Shown here piece after piece: positions 11,128 to 21,059 of a stretch of 64,000 bases of DNA. The translations under genes were made by a program, and so were the position numbers. The stretch spans positions 3,272,501 through 3,336,500 of the forward strand of contig NC_090129.1 in NCBI RefSeq assembly GCF_040581485.1, in the 5' to 3' direction. The notes below the pieces were generated by a model. It saw nothing but the letters and a program-made list of their open reading frames with translations. It did not search any database and was not told where the DNA came from. Source of the DNA: Linepithema humile. Lineage: Eukaryota > Arthropoda > Insecta > Hymenoptera > Formicidae. Within the stretch, counting starts at the first letter, position 1; each line of letters starts with the position of its first letter.

Positions 11128-11552
11128 TTCAAATGTATCAGACTCGTTTAATACTTCTCGTATTAAATAATATTGTGTTCGGTTGAGAGTGAAACATTCG
11201 GTATATATGTTTCTCGAATATGATAATCCCGCTTTATAAAATAATAATGGTCAATAGAGCCGATAAACAGCGCAGATTACGATTTGCTTTAAAAAAGTGG
11301 AAAAAACTCTGTTACCTTTGTAAAATGCGAATTCGTGTCCTACTTTCATTACACAATGCCGCAAATGGAAAAATACTTGGAGATGAGGTATTTTCACTTG
11401 TACAATATTTCCACGTTGAGGCTGCATCGTAAAACGTGGGCGCAATTTCTGAGGTGAATTTGTCAATAATATGTCAAAAAATATTTATTCGGTCCGATTT
11501 AATTTAGTTTAATCTTCCACACTTCCGAAGACCAAATGGTTGATAAGCTTAA

Positions 11553-11801
11553 TTATTCGAAAGTAGGTAAAAAAGCAGATAGAACATTATATCTATAGCG
11601 AGCTAAAAAAGTCATTTCTTGAAGCGTTGGTCTACGTTGGTTATTAGGAAAAATAAACGGATAGTTTTGTGTTGCAAGAATCACGCGATTATTATAATAT
11701 TTTAGCACAAAAAGCATGCAACAAATGTCGTCATATGTACAACGAAGAGCCTCACTGAGATACATGCGCTGATTAACCTGATTTCTTGGATTTGGCGCCA
11801 T
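11553..11801 (-). CDS. HTH microprotein, unit 5
   Basis: An 82-residue ORF beginning MAPNPRNQVN, preceded by TTTAAAGTAGTG. The domain includes CTYDDICCMLFVL, NNRVILATQNYP, RRPTLQEMTFLA and a final FLPTFE. The N-terminal 45 residues are nearly the same as in unit 6, whereas the C-terminal half differs, showing a shared origin followed by a local exchange. Promoter intact with perfect TATA and initiator. Function unknown. Confidence 0.65.
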   Translation of the reverse strand: MAPNPRNQVNQRMYLSEALRCTYDDICCMLFVLKYYNNRVILATQNYPFIFPNNQRRPTLQEMTFLARYRYNVLSAFLPTFE

Positions 11802-11877
11802 CACTACTTTAAATATAAAATTATCGCAGAATAGTATAGAAAATTTTGGACGCGCACTGCTTTCGCCACCGAATAAA

Positions 11878-11911
11878 ACTGAAGCGATTTCTAGACCATA
11901 ACGACAATATA
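11878..11911 (-). promoter_or_regulatory. Core promoter of unit 5
   Basis: TATATT (11906-11911) and TCAGTT (11878-11882), 31 bp apart. Confidence 0.6.
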
Positions 11912-12573
11912 TCCAGATAATCAGAATGTTTATACATAAATTAGTACACATTCAATGACACGATACACGAGCTACGGAACGCGAGCAGTTACATTATAGC
12001 TTTCATGTGTACATTGAATCATGAAGCTGTATTAGAAATTGTAATTTCATATTTGGAGAATTTTAAATTTAATGATGCTTAAAACTTTAATACCTTGTGT
12101 ATTAAAGATTATCGTTTCCCGTCTGGAGTAACTTCTTTCGTTTTATCTTCTAATGTATCAGACTCGTTTAATATTTCTCGTATTAAATAATATTGTGTTC
12201 GGTTGAGAGTAAAACATTGAGTATATATGTTTCTCGAGTATGATAATCCCGCTTTATAAAATAATAATGGTCAATAGAGCCGATAAACAGCGCAGATTAC
12301 GATTTGCTTTAAAAGAATGGAAAAAAACTCTGTTACCTTTGTAGAATGCGAATTTGTGTCCTACTTTCATTACACAATGCCGTAAATGGAAAAATACTTG
12401 GAGATGAGGTATTTTCACTTGTACAATATTTCCACGTTGGGGCTGCATCGTAAAACGTGGGCGCAATTTCTGAGGTGAATTTGTCAATAATATGTCAAAA
12501 AATATTTATTCGATCCGATTTAATTTAGTTTAATTTGCCACACTTCCGAAGACCAAATAGTTGATAAGCTTAA

Positions 12574-12825
12574 TTAAAAGTCGACAGTAGGTAAAGGAAA
12601 AGATAGATATTTATGTGCAAAGTTAGCTAAAAAAATCATTTCTTGAAGCGTTGGTCTACGGTTTAGATCAGAAGGAAGAACCGGAGCGTGTTGTGTTGCA
12701 AGAATCACGCGATTATTATAATATTTTAGCACAAAAAGCATGTAACAAATGTCGTCATATGTACAACGAAGAGCCTCACTGAGATACATGCGCTGATTAA
12801 CCCGATTTCTTGGATTTGGCGCCAT
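12574..12825 (-). CDS. HTH microprotein, unit 6 (mosaic of units 5 and 7)
   Basis: An 83-residue ORF. Residues 1-45 (MAPNPRNRVN through NNRVILATQ) match unit 5 with very few changes, while the following residues (HAPVLPSD... to FPLPTVDF) match unit 7 almost perfectly. This is a clean exchange point at the middle of the domain, between the first and the last helix. The promoter and flanks match the other young units. It is intact and shows the same DUF4817-like layout. Confidence 0.65.
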   Translation of the reverse strand: MAPNPRNRVNQRMYLSEALRCTYDDICYMLFVLKYYNNRVILATQHAPVLPSDLNRRPTLQEMIFLANFAHKYLSFPLPTVDF

Positions 12826-12901
12826 CACTACTTTAAATATAAAATTATCGCAGAATAGTATAGAAAATTTTGGACGCGCACTGCTTTCGCCACCGAATAA
12901 A

Positions 12902-12935
12902 ACTGAAGCGATTTCTAGACCATAACGACAATATA
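12902..12935 (-). promoter_or_regulatory. Core promoter of unit 6
   Basis: TATATT (12930-12935) and TCAGTT (12902-12906), 31 bp apart. Confidence 0.6.
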
Positions 12936-13597
12936 TCCAGATAATCAGAATGTTTATACATAAATTAGTACACATTCAATGACACGATACACAAGCTACG
13001 AAACGCGAGCAGTTACATTATAGCTTTCATGTGTACATTGAATCATGAAGCTGTATTAGAAATTGTAATTTCATATTTGGAGAATTTTAAATTTAATGAT
13101 GCTTAAAACTTTAATACCTTGTGTATTAAACATTATCGTTTCCCGTCTGGAGTAACTTCTTTCGTTTTATCTTCTAATGTATCAGACTCGTTTAATATTT
13201 CTCGTATTAAATAATATTGTGTTCGGTTGAGAGTAAAACATTGAGTATATATGTTTCTCGAGTATGATAATCCCGCTTTATAAAATAATAATGGTCAATA
13301 GAGCCGATAAACAGCGCAGATTACGATTTGCTTTAAAAGAATGGAAAAAAACTCTGTTACCTTTGTAGAATGCGAATTTGTGTCCTACTTTCATTACACA
13401 ATGCCGTAAATGGAAAAATACTTGGAGATGAGGTATTTTCACTTGTACAATATTTCCACGTTGGGGCTGCATCGTAAAACGTGGGCGCAATTTCTGAGGT
13501 GAATTTGTCAATAATATGTCAAAAAATATTTATTCGATCCGATTTAATTTAGTTTAATTTGCCACACTTCCGAAGACCAAATAGTTGATAAGCTTAA

Positions 13598-13849
13598 TTA
13601 AAAGTCGACAGTAGGTAAAGGAAAAGATAGATATTTATGTGCAAAGTTAGCTAAAAAAATCATTTCTTGAAGCGTTGGTCTACGGTTTGGATCAGAAGGA
13701 AGAACCGGAGCGTGTTGTGTTGCAACAATCACGTTATTATTATGTAACTTTAGCACACTAAGCATGTAATCAAGGTCTTCAATTGTATATTGAAAATATT
13801 TTACGAGATATTTCAACTGATTTTGCTGCGTTTCTGTTTGTTCCGTCAT
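13598..13849 (-). CDS. HTH microprotein, unit 7
   Basis: An 83-residue ORF starting MTEQTETQQN. The first half (YTIEDLDYMLSVLKLHNNN) is unlike units 5 and 6, but the last 38 residues are almost identical to unit 6. The longer open frame starting at 13909 begins inside the predicted 5' leader and would fuse leader sequence to the protein, so I start at the ATG that follows TTTAAAGTG. The leader has a short deletion relative to the other young units, and the TATA box is weakened to CATATT (13946-13951). Confidence 0.62.
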   Translation of the reverse strand: MTEQTETQQNQLKYLVKYFQYTIEDLDYMLSVLKLHNNNVIVATQHAPVLPSDPNRRPTLQEMIFLANFAHKYLSFPLPTVDF

Positions 13850-13917
13850 CACTTTAAATATAAAATTATCGCAGAATAGAAAATTTTGGACGCACACTGC
13901 TTTCACCACCGAATAAA

Positions 13918-13951
13918 ACTGAAGCGATTTCTAGATCATTACGACAATATG
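13918..13951 (-). promoter_or_regulatory. Core promoter of unit 7 (weak TATA)
   Basis: CATATT and TCAGTT (13918-13922) at standard spacing. One TATA base differs from the neighbours. Confidence 0.5.
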
Positions 13952-14884
13952 TCAAGATAATCAGAATGTTTGTACATAGATTAGTACACATTCAATGACA
14001 CGATACACAAGCTACAGAACGCGAGCAGCTACATTATAGCTTTCATGTGTACATTGAATCACGTAGTTGTATTAGAAATTGTAATTTTATATTTGAAGAA
14101 TTTTAAATTTAATGATGCTTAAAACTTTAATACCTTGTGTATTAAACATTATCGTTTCCCGTCTGGAGTAACTTTGAACATATTTCTCGAATTTGCAAAG
14201 CTAATTTTGCTTTCGCAAAATAATAGGAGACATTGCAGGCGATAAACTTTGTTCTCCGTGACTACGTGAATAAAGTTTGTTTTATACGTAAGGATTACAA
14301 ATTACGCGAAGAAAAGAAGTAGTCTCCTTTACATTACATCTGCTCAGAAGTATTCGCAATGGAATTAGTTTTATGAGTAGTTCGTTCCCATTTTATCCTC
14401 CCCGTTGAAGAGATCGTTGTTAAAAGTCTATTTAACTTGAGTAAGTAATAATCTTGTTTTAAAAGACCGGAGGAAAAGAAGCTTGTTGGCTTTATAAAAT
14501 GCAAATTCGCGTTCTATTTTGATTATGCATTGACAAAGAAAAAGGAATTTGCAAGAGAAAGTATTGTTACTCGTTCACGATATGCATACTGGCTTACAAT
14601 ATTCCGTGAAATGCAAGAATGACTTTTGTATTAGACATGATAAAAAAAAAAAAAAATTTATCTGTGAATCCTGGTTTGAATATTTGTTGTATAGTAAATT
14701 TACGGGATCCCAATTCGCGCTGTATTTTGATAATGCATTGTTAAAGATTAAAAGAAAATTGAAAAACAAAGTGTTATCACTTTCAGTCTGAATTTAACGT
14801 ACCAAAATATATAATAAAAAGTACATAAATGCTCAATTCGCATTCGTTTAGTCGTATGTGTTAAAATCTTCCTTCGAAGCGAGG

Positions 14885-15190
14885 CTAAGTCTGACGGTTG
14901 TAAAGATCCGCAAGAGGAAGCGAAGGGGAAGGATCGGCGTCTTCGTAACGGCAGAATAAAACAAACCGCACAAAACGATTGTGCAGTAGAGTGAAGAGGC
15001 TTTGGTCGGGCAAACGTCTATGAGGAAAAAAATGCTGGTACAAAAGTCTTGCCCATTGAGAGTTCATTGCAGCACAAATGTACATTACATGCATATCCCT
15101 TATTTCTTCGTACATATAAACATGAAACACTGGAATTTCATTTCGAAGAAGTGTCAGAAACAAACCGTTGGCTAGATTAAATAGATACAT
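14885..15190 (-). CDS. HTH microprotein, unit 8 (best match to the DUF4817 pattern)
   Basis: A 101-residue ORF from the ATG at 15190; the frame is open slightly further, but only to a TTG. Residues about 28-80 give a clear three-helix pattern: YEEIRDMHVMYICAAMN, then ARLLYQHFFPHRRLP, then LFTLLHNRFVRFVLF. This is the layout of the arthropod DUF4817 domain (E-x-x-D-M, A-x-x-x-Y, F-P-x-R-x-x-P, F-x-x-x-x). A C-terminal tail of about 20 residues is Pro/Asp-rich. The promoter has TATATTTT and a TTAGTC initiator, 31 bp apart. Although far diverged from the young units it stays open, which suggests past or present selection. Confidence 0.65.
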   Translation of the reverse strand: MYLFNLANGLFLTLLRNEIPVFHVYMYEEIRDMHVMYICAAMNSQWARLLYQHFFPHRRLPDQSLFTLLHNRFVRFVLFCRYEDADPSPSLPLADLYNRQT

Positions 15191-15256
15191 ACTCAAATAT
15201 AAATTATCGCGGATCTGTTTCGGAAATTCTTCACGCGCACTATTGTTCCCGAGGCG

Positions 15257-15292
15257 ACTAAAGCGATTTCTACAATTTTACGAAAATATATA
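15257..15292 (-). promoter_or_regulatory. Core promoter of unit 8
   Basis: TATATTTTCG and TTAGTC with GTAGAAATCGCT between them. The initiator core differs by one base from the TCAGT of the young units. Confidence 0.55.
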
Positions 15293-15670
15293 CGAAGAGA
15301 ATCGAAAAATTCGCTTATAAGGTCACAACAGAATAACAAATCAAATAAACGAAATTTGCGTGTATACTGACAATTATTGAGAGACAAAGTCGCATTAAAT
15401 TAAAAACTTACTTCAACTATTGATCCTCCAATTTCATAGTTCGAATGCACAACGCATGTTCGATACACTGTGTATTGAATATCGCGTTCGGTCAAGAGTA
15501 ACACTGAAAATTCTTCCGTGGAATAAGATAATCTCGCTTGAGAAAAGTCGTGAGCTTTATTTTCCGTGCGACTGCGCAAATAAAACTTGTTTTATGCGCG
15601 AGGACCACTTACATCCCGAAGAAAGTCAACTGCTTCGTATTACATCTGTTCGAGAATATTCGATATGAAA

Positions 15671-15949
15671 CTAGTTAGCAGAAAATGAAGAAGATGTGTT
15701 CTGATTTAGGACGGAAAAAACAAACTCCACGAACTGATTATGCAGCGTAGTGAATAGCGTTTGATCTGGCAAATTTCTAGTAGGATAAAAGTCTCTGTAC
15801 AACTGTCTTGCCAATTCAGCGTTCAATCCAGCACAAACGTACATTAAATGCATACTGATCATTTCGTTGTACGTGAAAGAATCAAGTGCGGGAACATAAT
15901 GTCTAATGCGCAATAAAAATATATCATCACAAGGATTCAAGTCATGCAT
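15671..15949 (-). CDS. HTH microprotein, unit 9
   Basis: A 92-residue ORF starting MHDLNPCDDI. Residues about 25-77 are closely related to unit 8: TYNEMISMHLMYVCAGLN, ARQLYRDFYPTRNLP, LFTTLHNQFVEFVF. Block C begins right at the stop, so block B has been lost from this unit. The promoter has ATATTTC and TCAGTT, 31 bp apart (16010-16043). Units 8 and 9 share about half of their domain residues; they look like an old pair. Function unknown. Confidence 0.65.
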   Translation of the reverse strand: MHDLNPCDDIFLLRIRHYVPALDSFTYNEMISMHLMYVCAGLNAELARQLYRDFYPTRNLPDQTLFTTLHNQFVEFVFSVLNQNTSSSFSAN

Positions 15950-16009
15950 ACTCGAATTATCGCGAAATTGTCACACTGTTCACGCACACTGTTCTTGTTG
16001 AAGCAGCAA

Positions 16010-16045
16010 ACTGAAGCGATTTCGGCAATATTATAGAAATATATA
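16010..16045 (-). promoter_or_regulatory. Core promoter of unit 9
   Basis: TATATTTC and TCAGTT at 31-bp spacing, with GAAATCGCT between, as in the other units. Confidence 0.58.
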
Positions 16046-16339
16046 CAAACAGAATCGAAAAGTTCACAAGTGAGATCGTGACAAGATAAAAAGTTAGATA
16101 AACACAGTGAAACTTATGCTACGTCTAATTTATCAATAATTATCGATAGACAAAATTGTATTAAAAATTGTTATTTTACGTTCAATTGTTAGTTTTTCAT
16201 TTTAACGTCTTGAATGCACAACGCACATTATGTACACTGCGTATTTGATGTAGCATTCAATCGAGAAATATCGAGAACATAGAACAATTTTATTTTAGGA
16301 ATGTTCATAAATTCGTGCGTTTGTAGAAGCTGTCACGTT

Positions 16340-16600
16340 TTATATCATATTCAGTCTCGTGTTATAAATTTCGTAAAACAAAAGAACGCCGATGTAGTTA
16401 TACATGAAGTAAAATATCCATCGTTCTGGCAAGTGGCGCTGAGGAAAACACACCGCGTATTTCTTTCTCGCCTTATGCGTGTTTTTTCTACATGCTTGTA
16501 CATGTCTGTTATATCCATGATTTTATTCTTGGTGTAAAGAGACCATAAATCGAAAATCTTCATTGCCAATTCTTTGCTATCGAACATATTTGAACACACT
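16340..16600 (-). pseudogene. HTH microprotein, unit 10, frameshifted
   Basis: The first helix (YTKNKIMDITDMYKHVEK) is readable in one frame, but the conserved ARxxY-FPxRxLP part and third helix (KARKKYAVCFPQRHLPERW) continue in another frame, ending at a TAA near 16340. The frame break lies near a short A run at about 16480. The promoter is degraded: TATGTTT and ACAGT at the usual spacing (16684-16717). This is most simply a decayed copy; an assembly error at the A run is the alternative. Confidence 0.6.
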
Positions 16601-16739
16601 GTCCACTACAAAAAAAATTAATTGCTAGTGTAATATCGTATTGATGCTTGACACGTACTGCTTTTATCGAAACGACGGATACGACTGTACGAATTTCTAG
16701 GACGTTACGGAAACATAATCAAAAAGCCAGTACATGAAG

Positions 16740-17480
16740 CCGCGACATGGAACCATCAGGTAAACTTTGAGGTCATGTTCCTTTTACTTTGTACACAGAT
16801 AAATTGAAACACCAACCGCGTCATATTACTGCTTCATATTATTACATCTGTTAAAAAATATTCGATATAAAGTTAGTCTCGTGTAACTCACTCTTTGATA
16901 AATCATTGTTAAGAGTTTATTCAAATAGAAAATAATAATTTTGTGTCAAAATCTGCTGCCTCGTATTGAAAAAAAAGAGAAACCTTTTAATTTTTTCAAT
17001 TAATAATGAATAATGCTAATTTAATAGGCCTCGCGCTTTGAACATTTCTGCATTCGGTCAAGAATAATATGGGAAAGTTCCGATATAAGATAATCTCCCG
17101 CTTTCCAGAATAACGCAGGATGATAGAGGCGATGAACTTTATTTTCCGCGACTGCGCGAACTAAGTTTATTTTATACACAAGGACCATAAATTACGCCAA
17201 GGAAAAAGTTGATTGGTTTATATTGCATCTGCTCGGAAGTATTCAATGGAATTAGTTTTTCGAGTAGTTCACTTAAATATTATCTTTCTCATTGAACAGA
17301 TCGTTGTTAAAACTCTATTTAACTTGGACAAGTAATAATCTCGTTTCAAAAGAATAAAGAAAAAAAAGATCATCGGTTTGATGAGATACGAATTACTCCC
17401 CTCACTCCGTGTACTGTTTCGATTTTACATTGACGAGAAAAGTAACAGAGTATTATCGCCCACGCGCGACGTATGTATCT
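16740..17480. other. Spacer with block C and block B of the next unit
   Basis: No ORF. Block C at about 17085-17255 and block B at about 17340-17480, both diverged but recognisable next to those at 14180-14620. Confidence 0.6.
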
Positions 17481-17487
17481 GGTTTTG

Positions 17488-17851
17488 TCAAATGTAAGCA
17501 CAACTTGAATTAAACAAACCAAAAATAATGAAGAGAAATATATATACATAAACGTTGGCACTGTCAAAATTGGTTTGACTATGTATTTTAAAAATCGTAT
17601 TGAGTTTCTTTTCTAAGTCATTATTCACGAAATCTAGCATCAACAACGAATATATTGTCACAAATTCCCACCGACGTGGCAATTTTTTTTTTACAAAAAC
17701 GGCTTTTGTATAGTTGCATTGCTCGAGTAAAATTTAATTTAGCATCCTTTAGAGCATACATAATGTGATATATTTCTTCTATTGAGTAAGATTGAAATAT
17801 TTCCTCCATAGTTTTACCACTTTTCGTTATTGTAGTCTCGCAAAAATTCAT
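17488..17851 (-). pseudogene. HTH microprotein, unit 11, frameshift at an A10 run
   Basis: Starts at the ATG following TTTATATTTAAAGTGATA, the same leader as in the young units. The first two helices (SIEEIYHIMYALKDA, RAMQLYKSRF) are intact. At a run of ten A (minus strand, 17683-17692) the frame is lost; the third part (LPRRWEFVTIYSLLMLDFVN) continues in the next frame. Such homopolymers are prone both to real indels and to sequencing errors, so an intact gene is possible. The promoter has CATATTTTC and TCAGTT (17939-17972). Confidence 0.6.
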
Positions 17852-17938
17852 TATCACTTTAAATATAAACTATGAATAAATTCGTATCAATTCGAATCGA
17901 GATGATTTCGATGTATACTGCTTATGTCGGAACAATGA

Positions 17939-17972
17939 ACTGAAGCAATTTCTAGAATCTTATGAAAATATG
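17939..17972 (-). promoter_or_regulatory. Core promoter of unit 11
   Basis: CATATTTTC and TCAGTT at 31-bp spacing, with TCTAGAAATTGCT between. Well preserved although the ORF is interrupted. Confidence 0.55.
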
Positions 17973-17999
17973 TACACAGCGCAAGTGTATATGAGCTCC

Positions 18000-19060
18000 T
18001 GACACGCTGACATGAGATAAACAGTATGATCATATTGATCCTAGTTTATATATCGAGAATTATGAAAATATAAGGCTGTGTATAACCATTAGTTTCCATT
18101 AAAAAAAACTTTTAATTTTTAATAATGCTCGTTCAACAAATTTAATGTATTAAACAACATTATATTCAATCGAGAATAATATTAAAAATTTATTTCTGGT
18201 ATAAAATAATCTATAAAATAATCTATAAAAAAATTCTTTAAAAAAAAAGTTAAAAAATACCGCCGAGTATACGCGCTTGTTGAAATATTATTACACACTC
18301 GCAAAATACTGTGGTTTTAAAGTATTTTTACAAAAAAAAGTGATATAAGAAACTGATGCCAATTCTGAAAATGAAAAATTGTAGAAAGTTTTTTTCCATT
18401 AAATGTTCAATATATTTTGCATTAAATAGAAGATTTAAAAAGAGAGAGAGAAAGAGAAAAAATATTAAAATATAAATACGTGTGGCATATATATCTGGTT
18501 ATATATTTTGTAACATGTAATAATTTTTTAGACATGTATAAAATGTATAAAAATAATGAAGAAAATAAAAATGTAAATATTCGCTTTATCCAAATTTGCT
18601 TAACTTCGTTTCCTATGGTTTGAAGAACTGAATTTTTTTCTCGCAAGATTTATATACCCAGATGAAATGTGGTGATATGAACGTCCCAAAGTTACAGCAA
18701 ACATTTATCGGGATAAAAATTTTAATTTTTATTAAAAAAAAAAATAAATAAATTGCTTGAATATTTTATTACGATGTCATGTCGAAATTTTCAAGCGGCC
18801 TTATTCACGTCAAAGCAAAACCTATTTGAAAGCCTATTTATAGAATTGCAAAAGTATAAAGAAACGAAATAAATTTTCGGATATCAGTCTTCGATATAAT
18901 ATTAATAAAATAAACAATAAGGCATACCAGCTCTTATTTATATATCAAAAATTATTTAACACAAACGTGTGTTACAAGTCATTACTTACATATTGAAAGA
19001 ACTTTGAATTTTTTAATTTAATTATTGAAATATTAAACATAAAGCTTGTTCAGTAAATCC
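18000..19060. other. Highly degenerate array unit
   Basis: The stretch at about 18160-18220 still resembles the start of block C, and 18940-19000 resembles the spacer upstream of block A elsewhere. No HTH ORF can be read. The 74-residue frame at 18422-18646 has no domain and is rich in low-complexity residues. Confidence 0.4.
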
Positions 19061-19094
19061 AATATATTAAATAACGTTGGTTTGGTGAAGAATA

Positions 19095-19660
19095 ATATTA
19101 GAAAATTTTTCCCATAACATAATCTCATTTTGCAGAAAAAAAAAAAATTGATTTCTTACAACTGCGCAAAAAATTTGTTTTATGCGAAAGGAGCATAACT
19201 TATGTTAAGGAAAAGTCTAATTGTTTTATATTTTCTCGAAAGTATAATGCAATTAATTAATGACTTTTTAAATAACTTATTTTACATCATTAAAAACCTA
19301 TTTAATTTCAATATATAAGTAATAATCTCATTTAAAAATTCGAAAAAACTTGATTTTATAAAATGCGAATTCTATAAAGAAAAGTTCCCGAACAAAAATA
19401 CTTATTATTCGTGCACCATATTTATGTAACGAACACCGTACAAATATTTCTTTCATATATAATTTCTTCGTCTGTGAAATTAAAAAAGTGCTTCGAGAAT
19501 GTCTTTCACTAAAAATATGAATTGACTTATTATTTCAAACTACCGTAAAACCGTAAAACTGCCGCGACAGTTTGCGACGCGCATTGCCGCATTTCTGCAG
19601 AACAAACGACCTACAGCGATTTCTTGAACGTTTCGAAAATGTATAGAAAAAGTCAGCAAA
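19095..19660 (-). pseudogene. Array unit with blocks C, B and A but no HTH ORF
   Basis: Block C (19095-19255), block B (19340-19450) and block A (19575-19640) are present; the ORF between B and A is missing or unrecognisable. TATA-like TATACATTTTCG remains, but the initiator position reads TGTAGG. Confidence 0.5.
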
Positions 19661-19854
19661 TTTTTAAGACCTCGATAGAACTCGATAACTTTAAGATGAA
19701 TCCTAATTGTGATACGTCGATGATGCTGTAGATATGTTGCTATGTTATTCAATTGAATAGGCTTTCAACGAGATCTTTTTATGTATAGTTGTATTGTGGT
19801 GTAAGCGTTCTCTATACGAATGCTGTGTATATATTTTCTTTAGGTGAGAGAAAT

Positions 19855-20073
19855 TTAGATAAATCCTTGACGCTGAAGATATATTAACATCATATATCGC
19901 ATGTAGAAGTGATACGCGTTGCGATATACATGCGGCTGTGACAATCGTCTAAAAGGAAAAAGTAAAGCGTACATCTCACTCGCTGCATTATCGTCCGATC
20001 CATTCAAAATATACACCGCGTACATGTCCATAATTTCTTCCATCGAATAATTATCAGGCTCTTCAGAGGCCAT
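19855..20073 (-). CDS. HTH microprotein, unit 14
   Basis: A 72-residue ORF from the ATG at 20073; the frame extends to a GTG only. It begins MASEEPDNYS, so the first helix starts almost at the N-terminus: YSMEEIMDMYAVYI, then ASEMYALLFPFRRLS, then a third helix rich in Tyr and Met (NAYHFYMRYMMLIY). This is a minimal single-domain protein. The promoter region has TAAATATT and TTAGTC (20165-20195). An out-of-frame ATG-TGA lies just before the start. Intact; function unknown. Confidence 0.62.
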   Translation of the reverse strand: MASEEPDNYSMEEIMDMYAVYILNGSDDNAASEMYALLFPFRRLSQPHVYRNAYHFYMRYMMLIYLQRQGFI

Positions 20074-20164
20074 TTTCACATTAAACACACTAAAATGTTT
20101 ATGAAAACAATCGCGAGATCGTGTTAAAAATTTCCGAAGCGCACTGCTTGTGTCGGAAGAATGG

Positions 20165-20198
20165 ACTAAAGTGATCTTTAGAACGATAATATTTATGA
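20165..20198 (-). promoter_or_regulatory. Core promoter of unit 14
   Basis: AT-rich TAAATATTATCG followed by TTAGTC at about 28-31 bp. Block A sequence GCGCACTGCTT is preserved just downstream. Confidence 0.48.
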
Positions 20199-20299
20199 AT
20201 TTGCCGGGTAAGTTCGTAACGTGGGATTTCGGCAGAATATTTTCGAGCGATTCTTAAGAAATGTTTTCACACAGTAGTTCGGTATATTTTGTGTTGCAT

Positions 20300-20440
20300 A
20301 TTGTAATGTGATATGCTAAATATGCGGCTGCGGTAGAGGCTTTCGAGGAAAGAGCATCGCTTACAACGCTTTTACGCTGTAAGAATTGGATCTATATAAT
20401 GCGTACACCTCGCGCATTTCATGAAATTCTTGAAGCTTGA
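20300..20440 (-). pseudogene. HTH microprotein, unit 15, two in-frame stops
   Basis: Read on the minus strand, MREVYALYRSNS, a broken helix 2, and MLFPRKPLPQPHI align with unit 16. Two in-frame stops interrupt it: TAA at 20361-20363 and TAG at 20316-20318, both where related units have an aromatic residue. They lie 45 bp apart in the same frame, so no frameshift is needed. The promoter-like block A is at about 20540-20600 and is degraded. This is a clear dead copy. Confidence 0.65.
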
Positions 20441-20676
20441 AAAAAAAAAAGATGATTCTGTCCACCTCAATAAGAATTATCTTCTATCGTAGCGTCAACT
20501 TATTCACTGTAATTCAAGTCATCACTGTCAAACTATTCTCGCGGCAGAAATTTTCAACGCTCTTGTCGGAAAAAACGGATTTAAGCTATCTGCAGAACGT
20601 TGAGATAATATTTTCAAACTGCTGGTAAGTATACAAAATGTCAGTAGAATATTTAATTGATACTTCCGAACAATTC

Positions 20677-20904
20677 TTAGAAAAAAGGTTCTAAAATGCA
20701 TAAATATGCGTACACCCCGCTGTAAAATATAATATGTGAATTTACTATTTGGAACATATGCGCTTGTGGCAAAGGCCTCTCAGCAAAGAGCAATGAATAC
20801 AATATTCTTGCGTTGTGAGGATTGCATCTAGCGATAAGATACACTGCGCGTATGTCTCGCATGTGTCGAAATACAAAATTAAAACATTGATTATTATTTT
20901 CCAT
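20677..20904 (-). CDS. HTH microprotein, unit 16
   Basis: A 75-residue ORF beginning MENNNQCFNF. Domain at residues about 10-65: FRHMRDIRAVYLIARCN, NARILYSLLFAERPLP, MFQIVNSHIIF. It keeps the A-x-x-x-Y and R-x-L-P positions and looks closest to dead unit 15. The upstream sequence differs from the young units; I see TATTTTC about 30 bp before AGAGTT and not a good initiator, so promoter activity is uncertain. Same DUF4817-like assignment; function unknown. Confidence 0.6.
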   Translation of the reverse strand: MENNNQCFNFVFRHMRDIRAVYLIARCNPHNARILYSLLFAERPLPQAHMFQIVNSHIIFYSGVYAYLCILEPFF

Positions 20905-21059
20905 TATGATGCTATTTACGACGTGTCTTCTATCGCGATGTTATCTGAATTCACTTATGATTTAACTCATCAGTTTCAAACTGTTCTCAAGTTGAAAATT
21001 TTTGGCGTACATTATTATTAGGATGTGCCTTTTATCATCGCGCCGCAACTCTTTTGCAA

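Larger units (their letters stand above)
7645..14174 (-). repeat. Young homogenised tandem array, six units of about 1.01-1.02 kb
   Basis: The anchor GTATCAGACTCG occurs at 7651, 8661, 9671, 11135, 12155 and 13179. Spacing is 1010, 1010, 1016 (after removing the 448-bp insertion and target duplication), 1020 and 1024 bp. The last unit breaks off at about 14174, where sequence switches to an older block C. Comparing 8461-8760 with 9471-9770 by eye gives two differences in 300 bp. Each unit holds one HTH microprotein gene. Confidence 0.93.

Noticed and set aside
11251..13511. Minus-strand ORFs MTNSPQKLRPRF... in young units as genes
   Set aside because: They lie in conserved block B but are not preceded by a promoter-like block, and the frame is interrupted in several units. 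Kept only as a finding about block B.
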